Origin: an uncultured Actinoplanes sp.
GTDB taxonomy: Bacteria > Actinomycetota > Actinomycetes > Mycobacteriales > Micromonosporaceae
Length of the DNA: 6,446 bases
NCBI GenBank assembly: GCA_934667465.1
Contig: CAKUMG010000349.1
Span: forward strand, 1 to 6,446
Reading direction: 5' to 3'
Below are positions 1 through 5,472 of this stretch, piece after piece. The notes below the pieces were generated by a model, which was given only the letters and a program-made list of their open reading frames with translations, had not been told where the DNA came from and did not search any database. Each line of letters starts with the position of its first letter. Position 1 is the stretch's first letter. The position numbers were made by a program, and so were the translations under genes.

Positions 1-195
1 CAGGTCGCCGAGGACGGCGTACAGCTGCTTGATGGTTTTGACGCAGTGGCTGCGTTGCCATTGGGCGTCGCGCCATTGGGTCTCGGTGACGTCGTGCCAG
101 CCGGGCAGGCGGGTCCAGTCGGGTTCGGTGAGGGGGCGGCGGCGGTAGTCGTAGGGCTGGCGGGTGTCCGCCGGCGCGTCGGCTGTCTGGGTCAT
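1..195 (-). CDS. kamA: Lysine 2,3-aminomutase, N-terminal part (runs off left edge)
   Basis: Partial gene reading leftward; 65 codons are visible, open to the window edge. The translation contains YDYRRRPLTEPDW (residues 15-27), LPGWHDVTETQW (30-41) and WQRSHCVKTIKQL (46-58). This is the conserved N-terminal block that precedes the radical-SAM barrel in lysine 2,3-aminomutases; the CxxxCxxC cluster motif lies outside the window. The family uses SAM, a 4Fe-4S cluster and PLP to move the alpha-amino group of L-lysine to C3, giving beta-lysine, the first step of lysine fermentation. The ATG at 195 is supported by a strong GGGGGAGG ribosome site just upstream. It is divergent from the kdd-kamDE operon, which takes over its product, so a shared control region is likely. 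An alternative is a glutamate 2,3-aminomutase or EpmB-like relative, but the neighbours favour KamA. Confidence 0.88.
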   Translation of the reverse strand, partial: MTQTADAPADTRQPYDYRRRPLTEPDWTRLPGWHDVTETQWRDAQWQRSHCVKTIKQLYAVLGDL

Positions 196-200
196 CGGTG

Positions 201-208
201 CCTCCCCC
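201..208 (-). promoter_or_regulatory. Ribosome binding site of kamA
   Basis: On the minus strand the bases read GGGGGAGG, ending 5 nt before the ATG at 195. It is the strongest Shine-Dalgarno match in the window and decides the kamA start. Confidence 0.75.
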
Positions 209-230
209 GTCGAGGTCGGATCATCTCGAC
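209..230 (-). repeat. Inverted repeat in the kamA 5' leader
   Basis: GTCGAG (209-214) and CTCGAC (225-230) are perfect 6-bp inverted arms with a 10-base spacer. In the kamA message they would form a small stem ending directly against the ribosome site. It could be a second protein site or a weak translational control stem. In GC-rich DNA a 6-bp repeat can also arise by chance. Confidence 0.25.
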
Positions 231-249
231 CGTAGCGGAGGATCTGCGG

Positions 250-280
250 CCGGAAAACCTTTCGTCGAAAGGATTTACGG
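250..280. promoter_or_regulatory. 31-bp imperfect palindrome, candidate operator
   Basis: The core is a perfect inverted repeat: CCTTTCG (258-264), a central T (265), CGAAAGG (266-272). The symmetry continues outward through AAA/TTT (254-256 with 274-276) and CCG/CGG (250-252 with 278-280). Only the pairs 257/273 and 253/277 are mismatched, so 13 of 15 pairs match. It lies midway between the two divergent genes and overlaps the plausible rightward -10 at 276-281. This is the arrangement expected of a binding site for a dimeric regulator such as a TetR, GntR or MarR family protein. No regulator gene is in the window, so the protein is unknown. A transcript hairpin is the alternative, but there is no U-run and it sits upstream of both genes. 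Confidence 0.55.
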
Positions 281-300
281 TTTGACGGCGGTCTGACAGA

Positions 301-1302
301 TTGGTTTCTGTGGAGATCGCGGGTGTGGGGTTGTCGCGGGTGGTCGAGCCGGCGGGGGTGCTGCCGCAGGCGGCCTGGCGGCTGGACGCGTCGCCGAAGG
401 TCGGCGCGGACGAGGTGCGGGTGCGGGTGGAGCGCCTGAATCTGGACGCGGCGAGTTTCCGGCAGCTGTCGGGCAAGCACGGCGGGGATGGTGCCGCGGT
501 GCGGGCAGAGGTGCTGGAGATCGTCGGCGCGCGGGGGAAGATGCACAATCCGGTGACGGGCTCGGGCGGCATGCTGATCGGGGTCGTCGAGGAGGTCGGG
601 CCGGCGTCCCCGCTGCCGGTGAAGCCGGGTGACCGGGTGGCGACGCTGGTGTCGCTGACGCTGACGCCGCTGGTGATCACCGATGGGCTGAGCCGGTGGG
701 ACGGGCGCGGCGAGCAGGTGCCGGCGGCCGGGCACGCGATTCTGTTCGGGCGGTCGGTGGTGGCGGTGCTGCCGGAGGATCTGAGCCCGGAGCTGGCCCT
801 GGCGGTGTTCGACGTGTGTGGGGCGCCGGCGTTGACCGATAGGGTGGTGCGCGGGTATGCGGAGCCGTCGGTGTTGGTGCTGGGTGGTGCGGGCAAGAGC
901 GGGTCGCTGGCGATTGCGGCGGCGCGGGCGGCGGGAGCGCGTACCACTGCGGTAGTGGAATCGGCGGTCGAGACGATCGCGGACAAGACCTACGTCTGTG
1001 ACGCGCGCGATCCCGTGGCAGTGGCGCAGATCGGGCAGCACGATGTGACGGTCGTGTGCGTGGATGTGCCGGGGTGCGAGCACGGGGCCATCCTGGCGAC
1101 CCGTGACGGCGGGACGGTGATCTTCTTCTCGATGGCGACGAGTTTCGCGGCGGCGGCGCTGGGGGCCGAGGGCCTGGGTGCGGACGTGACGATGCTGGTC
1201 GGGAACGGGTTCGTGCCGGGGCATGCGGCGTTCGCGCTGGAGCTGGTGCGGCGCACGCCCGGGGTGCGGGCGTTGTTCGAGGCGCGGATTTCGGCAGACT
1301 GA
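301..1302 (+). CDS. kdd: L-erythro-3,5-diaminohexanoate dehydrogenase
   Basis: A 333-aa protein of the Kdd family (EC 1.4.1.11), which oxidatively deaminates 3,5-diaminohexanoate to 5-amino-3-oxohexanoate with NAD(P). The family N-terminus is clear: VVEPAGVLPQ (14-23) and LNLDAASFRQ (47-56). A GroES-like segment, MHNPVTGSGGMLIGVVEEVG (81-100), follows. The dinucleotide-binding Rossmann loop is VLGGAGKSG (193-201), and the C-terminal block includes MLVGNGFVPGHA (298-309). The start is TTG at 301: an in-frame stop at 283 rules out upstream starts, and GGCGG at 287-291 is a modest ribosome site 9 nt away. GTG at 310 is the alternative. It is the first gene of the rightward operon; the next gene starts 5 nt after its stop. 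Generic zinc-free medium-chain dehydrogenases are related, but the neighbours and the N-terminal motifs point to Kdd. Confidence 0.88.
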   Translation: MVSVEIAGVGLSRVVEPAGVLPQAAWRLDASPKVGADEVRVRVERLNLDAASFRQLSGKHGGDGAAVRAEVLEIVGARGKMHNPVTGSGGMLIGVVEEVGPASPLPVKPGDRVATLVSLTLTPLVITDGLSRWDGRGEQVPAAGHAILFGRSVVAVLPEDLSPELALAVFDVCGAPALTDRVVRGYAEPSVLVLGGAGKSGSLAIAAARAAGARTTAVVESAVETIADKTYVCDARDPVAVAQIGQHDVTVVCVDVPGCEHGAILATRDGGTVIFFSMATSFAAAALGAEGLGADVTMLVGNGFVPGHAAFALELVRRTPGVRALFEARISAD

Positions 1303-1307
1303 TCGGC

Positions 1308-2831
1308 ATGACTTCCTCGGTGGTGTACGTGCACGGGCGGTTCTATGCGGCGGCGGACCCGCGGGCGACGGCGATGCTGGTCCGGGACGGGCGGGTGGCG
1401 TGGCTGGGTGAGACCGCGGACGCCCCGGCGGCGGACGCGGTCGTCGATCTCGAGCAGGGGCTGGTGACGCCGGCGTTCGTGGACGCGCACGTGCATGCGA
1501 CGGACACCGGCCTGGTCGCCGGTGGTCTGGATCTGTCGGGTACGCGTTCGGCGCGCGACGTGCTGGATGCGGTGGCCGCGTTCGCGGCGGGCCGGGCTCC
1601 GGACGCGGTGGTGCACGGGCACGGCTGGGACGAGTCGACGTGGCCGGTGCAGACGGTGCCGACCGCGCAGGAGCTGGAGCGGGCCGCGGGCGGGCGGCGG
1701 GTGTACCTGTCGCAGGCGTCGGTGCATTCGGCGCTGGTGTCGCAGGCGATGCTGGCGGCGTGCCCGCAGCTGGATCCCGGGCAGGGCTGGGTGCGTGAGG
1801 ACGACCACCACGCGGTGCGGGCGGTGGCGCTGGGGTCGCTGTCGGCCGGGCAGCGCGAGCAGGCGCAGCGGGTGGCCCTGGAGCTGGCGGCGTCGCGGGG
1901 GGTCGCGGCGGTGCACGAGTGCGGCGGGCCGGGCACGTCCAGCGAGCAGGACTTCCTGTCGGTCCTCGCCCTGTCGGGGCAGGGGCTGCCGCGGGTGTTC
2001 GGCTACTGGGGTGAGCTGGGCGGGGCGGTCAAGGCCAAGGAACTCGGGGCGGTCGGTGCGGGTGGTGACCTGTACGCCGACGGGGCGCTGGGGTCGCGGA
2101 CGGCGTGGGTGCGTCACGCGTACGAGGACGGTCCGGGGTGTGGTGAGGCGTTCCTGAACGCCGAGCAGGTCGGGGCGCATCTGATCGAGTGCGCCGAGGT
2201 GGGGGTGCAGGGCGGGTTCCACGCGATCGGGGACGCGGCGATCGCGGCGGTCCTGGACGGGTTCGCGGTGGCGGCGGCGGCGCTGGGGGTGGATCGGCTG
2301 CGGCAGGGCCGGCACCGGATCGAGCACGTGGAGCTGGCGGACAAGGCGATGATCGCCAGGATGGTCGAGTACGGGGTGGTCGCGAGCGTGCAGCCGGTGT
2401 TCGACGCGTTGTGGGGTGGCAAGGACCGCATGTACGCGCAGCGGCTCGGCGTGGAGCGGGCCCTGGCGACGAACCCGATCGGGGCGATGCACGCGACCGG
2501 GGTGCCCCTGGCGTTCGGGTCGGATTCGCCGGTGACCCGCCTCGAGCCGTGGGCGGCGGTGGCCGCGGCGGTCGCGCCGGCGAACCCGGTGTTCCGGATC
2601 AGTGCCCGGGCGGCGTTCGCGGCGTCGACGCGCGGCGGGTGGCGGGCGGCCGGGGTCGACGACGCGGGGGTCCTCGCGCCGGGGGCGCAGGCCAGCTTCG
2701 CGGTGTGGGACACCCCGGGCGGGGTGGCGGACGGGTTGCCGGCGTTGCTGCCGGACGGTGACGGGCGGGTTCCGGCGCGGCCGGTGTGCCGGCGCACGGT
2801 CCTGACCGGGGAAACGATCTTCGAAGGGTAG
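1308..2831 (+). CDS. YtcJ-like metal-dependent amidohydrolase, unknown substrate
   Basis: A 507-aa cytoplasmic protein of the amidohydrolase family 3 (YtcJ / N-substituted formamide deformylase type). Visible landmarks in order: an N-terminal beta-sandwich strand, the metal motif DAHVH (59-63) after the small strand VTPAF, HGHGWDES (103-110), VHE (202-204), YADGALGSRTAW (256-267), FHAIGD (304-309), RIEHVE (337-342) and the catalytic-Asp motif FGSDSPV (403-409), then a C-terminal return to the sandwich. At the point where many family members carry a Lys four residues before the DG, this protein has Asp254 (GDLYADG). The metal site may therefore differ from lysine-bridged relatives. No ribosome site is obvious; translation is probably coupled to kdd, 5 nt upstream. 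It is not needed by the known lysine-fermentation route, yet sits inside the operon. It may hydrolyse an N-acyl or lactam form of an intermediate; this is inference only. Confidence 0.8.
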   Translation: MTSSVVYVHGRFYAAADPRATAMLVRDGRVAWLGETADAPAADAVVDLEQGLVTPAFVDAHVHATDTGLVAGGLDLSGTRSARDVLDAVAAFAAGRAPDAVVHGHGWDESTWPVQTVPTAQELERAAGGRRVYLSQASVHSALVSQAMLAACPQLDPGQGWVREDDHHAVRAVALGSLSAGQREQAQRVALELAASRGVAAVHECGGPGTSSEQDFLSVLALSGQGLPRVFGYWGELGGAVKAKELGAVGAGGDLYADGALGSRTAWVRHAYEDGPGCGEAFLNAEQVGAHLIECAEVGVQGGFHAIGDAAIAAVLDGFAVAAAALGVDRLRQGRHRIEHVELADKAMIARMVEYGVVASVQPVFDALWGGKDRMYAQRLGVERALATNPIGAMHATGVPLAFGSDSPVTRLEPWAAVAAAVAPANPVFRISARAAFAASTRGGWRAAGVDDAGVLAPGAQASFAVWDTPGGVADGLPALLPDGDGRVPARPVCRRTVLTGETIFEG

Positions 2832-2837
2832 GCGCGG

Positions 2838-4388
2838 ATGGGGAAGCTGAACCTGGACCCGGCGGTGATCGGGCGGGCGCGGGAGCTGGCGGCCGCGGCG
2901 GGCCGGCCGGTGGTGGAGCTGGCCCGCTCGCACACGACGGTGTCGGTGGAGCGGGCGGTGCTGCGCCTGGCCGGGGTGGCCGGGGCGGACGCCGACGGGA
3001 TCCCGTGGGTGAACCGCCTGGTCGACGCGGTGGTGGAGCAGGTCGGGCTCGGGCACGGCGTGGCCGTGCCCGTGTTCGACGCGCTGCTGCGCGACGGGTC
3101 CGGTGACGTGACCGTACTGGCGCAGAAGGCGGCCGCCGGGTCGGTCACGTTCGGCATCCCCGCCAAACCTGCGGCGGCGCGGCGGGCGGCGGCCCGGGCG
3201 GTCAAGGGCGGGTTGCGGCTCATCGACCGGCGGCGCACCGAACGCGACCGGCTGATCCGCCGGTTCGGTGACGCGCCCCGCCGCCCCTGGATCTACCTGA
3301 TCGTGGCGACCGGGAACATCCACGAGGACATCCCGCAGGCGCAGGCCGCGGCGCGGGCCGGCGCGGACGTGATCGCGGTGATCCGGTCGACGGGGCAGTC
3401 GCTGCTGGACTACGTGCCGGAAGGGGCGACGAGCGAGGGGTTCGCGGGCACGTACGCGACGCAGGAGAACTTCCGGCTGATGCGCGCCGCGCTGGACGAG
3501 ACGTCACGGGAGCTGGGCCGCTACGTGCGGCTGACGAACTACGCGTCGGGGCTGTGCATGCCGGAGATGGCGGTCCTGGCCGGCATGGAACGCCTGGACA
3601 TGATGCTCAACGACTCCATGTACGGGATCCTGTTCCGCGACATCAACCCGGTCCGCACGTTCGTCGACCAGCGGTTCTCCCGGCAGGTCCACGCCCGCGC
3701 CGGGATCATCATCAACACCGGTGAGGACAACTACCTGACCACGGCCGACGCGGTCGAGGCGGCGCACACGGTGACGGTGTCGCAGCTGCTCAACGAGTAC
3801 TTCGCGCACGAGGCCGGGCTGGCCGACTGGCAGCTGGGCATCGGGCACGCGTTCGAGATCGACCCTGCGCTGCCGGAGTCGTTCCGGCTCGAGCTCGCCC
3901 ACGCGCTGCTGGCCCGCGAGCTGTTCCCGGACGCGCCGCTGAAATGGATGCCACCGACCAAGCACATGACCGGGGACGTGTTCCGCGGCAACCTCCTGGA
4001 CGGGTTCTTCAATCTGGCCGGGGTGCTGACCGGCCAAGGGATCCTCCTCGTCGGGATGATGACCGAGGCGGTGGTGACGCCGTGGCTGTCCGACCGCGAC
4101 ATCGCCCTGCAGAACGTGCGGTACGTCCTCGACGGGGCCGGGAACCTGCACGAGGACTTCGTGCCCGCCCCGGGCGGGTTCATCCAGCGCCGCGCCGGGC
4201 ACGTCCTCGCGGAGGCCGTCGAACTGCTGGAACGCATCACCGGCGAGTCGCTCCTCGAAGCGATCGCGGACGGCACGTTCGGGATCATGAAACGGCCCGC
4301 CGACGCCGGCCGCGGCCTGGACGGGGTCGCCGCCCACGAACCCGGCTACTACAACCCGGTCACCGACGCGCTGGAGACAACCCCATGA
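2838..4388 (+). CDS. kamD: Lysine 5,6-aminomutase, alpha subunit
   Basis: A 516-aa protein, the length I recall for clostridial KamD. With KamE it forms the adenosylcobalamin- and PLP-dependent enzyme that moves the terminal amino group of beta-lysine (or D-lysine) from C6 to C5. The TIM-barrel alpha subunit holds most substrate and PLP contacts. Candidates visible here are Arg183 and Ser188 in VIRSTGQSLLDY, Ser237 in NYASGLC, Tyr262 and Arg267 in MYGILFRDIN, Asp297 in TGEDNY, Lys369 in LKWMPPTKHMTGD and Glu410 in MMTEAV. Each is one less than the number I recall for the Clostridium sticklandii enzyme, which supports full-length, active-site-intact KamD. The start is ATG, 6 nt after the amidohydrolase stop, with GAAGGG (2823-2828) as ribosome site. 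The gene ends in a 4-nt overlap with kamE, suiting an equimolar complex. Confidence 0.95.
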   Translation: MGKLNLDPAVIGRARELAAAAGRPVVELARSHTTVSVERAVLRLAGVAGADADGIPWVNRLVDAVVEQVGLGHGVAVPVFDALLRDGSGDVTVLAQKAAAGSVTFGIPAKPAAARRAAARAVKGGLRLIDRRRTERDRLIRRFGDAPRRPWIYLIVATGNIHEDIPQAQAAARAGADVIAVIRSTGQSLLDYVPEGATSEGFAGTYATQENFRLMRAALDETSRELGRYVRLTNYASGLCMPEMAVLAGMERLDMMLNDSMYGILFRDINPVRTFVDQRFSRQVHARAGIIINTGEDNYLTTADAVEAAHTVTVSQLLNEYFAHEAGLADWQLGIGHAFEIDPALPESFRLELAHALLARELFPDAPLKWMPPTKHMTGDVFRGNLLDGFFNLAGVLTGQGILLVGMMTEAVVTPWLSDRDIALQNVRYVLDGAGNLHEDFVPAPGGFIQRRAGHVLAEAVELLERITGESLLEAIADGTFGIMKRPADAGRGLDGVAAHEPGYYNPVTDALETTP

Positions 4389-5119
4389 CAGTGGTACGGC
4401 CGTACGGGGACACCACCGGCGACGGCATGGTGCAGGTGTCGTTCACGCTGCCGCTGCCGCACGACAAGCGGGCCGAGGGCGCGGCGGTGCAGCTGGCCGC
4501 GAAGATGGGCCTGGACCCGGCGATGCTGGTGCACGCCAAGCCGATGGGGGACGCGTTCACGTTCTTCGTCGTCTACGGCCGGGTCAGCCACCTCGTCGAC
4601 ACCGACCAGGTCCGGGTCGTCGAGCGCGACTATCCGCTGCTGAGCGCGCGTGACGTCAACGCGGCCGTCAAGAAGCGGCTGCGGCGGCGGCTGGCGGTCG
4701 TGGGGGCGTGCATCGGCACCGACGCGCACACCGTCGGCATCGACGCGATCCTCAACGTCAAGGGGGTGGCCGGGGAGAAGGGCCTGGAGTACTACCGGGA
4801 GCTGGCGGTGACGAACCTGGGCGCGCAGGTGTCCGTACCGGATCTGGTCGAGGCGGCCCGGCAGCGGCGCGCCGACGCGGTCCTGGTGTCGCAGGTGGTG
4901 ACGCAGCGCGATGCGCACCTGCACAACACGCGGGCGATGGCGGCGGCGTTCCGGGAGGCGTGGCCTGCCGGGAAACGGCCGCTGCTGATCGTCGGCGGGC
5001 CCCGGTTCGATGAGCTGATGGCCGCCGAGCTCGGCGTCGACCGGATCTTCGGGCGGGGCACGACCCCGCGGGAGGTCGCCTCGTATCTGGTGCACGCGCT
5101 GACAGGGGACCGGAAATGA
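4385..5119 (+). CDS. kamE: Lysine 5,6-aminomutase, beta (cobalamin-binding) subunit
   Basis: A 244-aa protein. Residues 1-100 form the dimerization domain typical of ornithine/lysine aminomutases (VQVSFTLPLPH at 16-26). Residues 103-240 form a Rossmann-like B12 domain. The base-off cobalamin motif DxHxxG is DAHTVG (113-118), so His115 should be the lower axial ligand of cobalt. Lys126 lies 11 residues later in ILNVKG, the same spacing as between His133 and Lys144 of the clostridial subunit, and is the predicted PLP Schiff-base lysine. GGPRF (204-208) and FGRGT (222-226) complete the B12-tail pocket. It is slightly shorter at the N-terminus than clostridial KamE (about 262 aa). The start ATG overlaps the kamD stop (ATGA), with GGAG at 4373-4376. 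It also overlaps kal by 4 nt. Confidence 0.95.
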   Translation: MTVVRPYGDTTGDGMVQVSFTLPLPHDKRAEGAAVQLAAKMGLDPAMLVHAKPMGDAFTFFVVYGRVSHLVDTDQVRVVERDYPLLSARDVNAAVKKRLRRRLAVVGACIGTDAHTVGIDAILNVKGVAGEKGLEYYRELAVTNLGAQVSVPDLVEAARQRRADAVLVSQVVTQRDAHLHNTRAMAAAFREAWPAGKRPLLIVGGPRFDELMAAELGVDRIFGRGTTPREVASYLVHALTGDRK

Positions 5120-5472
5120 TCACTGTGACGCATCGGCGGTACGTGCCGTACTCGCACGCGCACTACGCCGGGAACCTGGTCGACGGCGCGTACACGCTCG
5201 GGTTGTTCGGTGACGTCGCCACCGACGTGTGCATCCAGCTCGACGGCGACGAGGGCCTGTTCGCCTCGTACGGCGACGTGCAGTTCCGGGCGCCGGTCCG
5301 CGCCGGTGACATCCTGGAGGTCACGGCCCGGGTGGTGCGCCGGGGCACCCGGTCACGGACCCTGGAGTTCACCGCCGTGGTCGTCTGCCGCGGCACCGGC
5401 GGCTCGCGCGCCGAGGTCCTCGCCGAGCCGATCGTGGCGGTCACCGCGACGGGCACGGTGGTCGTGCCTTGA
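5116..5472 (+). CDS. kal: 3-Aminobutyryl-CoA ammonia-lyase (hotdog fold)
   Basis: A 118-aa single hotdog-domain protein. Kal (EC 4.3.1.14) removes ammonia from L-3-aminobutyryl-CoA to give crotonyl-CoA, the last dedicated step of lysine fermentation before the shared butyrate or beta-oxidation pathway. Family blocks are plain: VPYSHAHYAGNLVDGA (10-25), DGDEGLFASYGDVQF (43-57) and VRAGDILEV (61-69), followed by the beta-strands of the hotdog sheet. Length is close to the usual 120-130 aa. The ATG at 5116 overlaps the kamE stop and has AGGGGA at 5104-5109 as ribosome site. Generic hotdog thioesterases are the alternative, but the HAHYAGN block and the operon make Kal the better call. Confidence 0.9.
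   Translation: MITVTHRRYVPYSHAHYAGNLVDGAYTLGLFGDVATDVCIQLDGDEGLFASYGDVQFRAPVRAGDILEVTARVVRRGTRSRTLEFTAVVVCRGTGGSRAEVLAEPIVAVTATGTVVVP

Larger units (their letters stand above)
196..300. promoter_or_regulatory. Divergent kamA / kdd control region
   Basis: This is the only sizeable non-coding stretch and must carry the promoters for both directions. It is visibly richer in A+T than the genes. A hexamer TACGGT, fitting the loose TAnnnT form of an actinobacterial -10 box, occurs at 276-281 on the plus strand and again at 234-229 on the minus strand. Neither has a convincing TTGACA-type -35 at normal spacing, so the promoter positions are guesses. A TTGACG at 282-287 lies too close to the kdd start to serve as a -35 for it, unless the message begins inside the annotated 5' end. 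The in-frame stop at 283-285 shows that kdd cannot begin further upstream. Confidence 0.5.

Noticed and set aside
46..285. Plus-strand 79-codon frame at the left edge
   Set aside because: It is a mirror of kamA and the control region, with a low-complexity Gly/Val/Ala translation.
282..287. TTGACG as a -35 box for kdd
   Set aside because: A -10 at normal spacing would fall inside the start of kdd, and no TAnnnT hexamer is found there.
944..958. Small inverted repeat CCACT-GCGGT-AGTGG inside kdd
   Set aside because: Only 5-bp arms within coding sequence, with no U-run and no regulatory context; likely chance.
192..986. Minus-strand 264-codon open frame ending at the kamA start
   Set aside because: It lies opposite kdd, is rich in Ser/Thr/Arg without motifs, and its end overlaps kamA, whose frame is different and clearly conserved.
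990..3323. Very long minus-strand open frame of 777 codons
   Set aside because: It is antisense to the well-supported kdd end, amidohydrolase and kamD start. Its translation is a low-complexity Arg/Pro/His mix with no domain pattern, as expected opposite GC-rich genes.
3504..4337. Minus-strand 277-codon frame within kamD
   Set aside because: It is opposite the most conserved part of kamD and shows no recognisable domain.
3944..4384. Upstream extension of the kamE frame inside kamD
   Set aside because: The added residues are an Arg-rich shadow of kamD. The ATG at 4385 with GGAG spacing and the family-like N-terminus is the real start.
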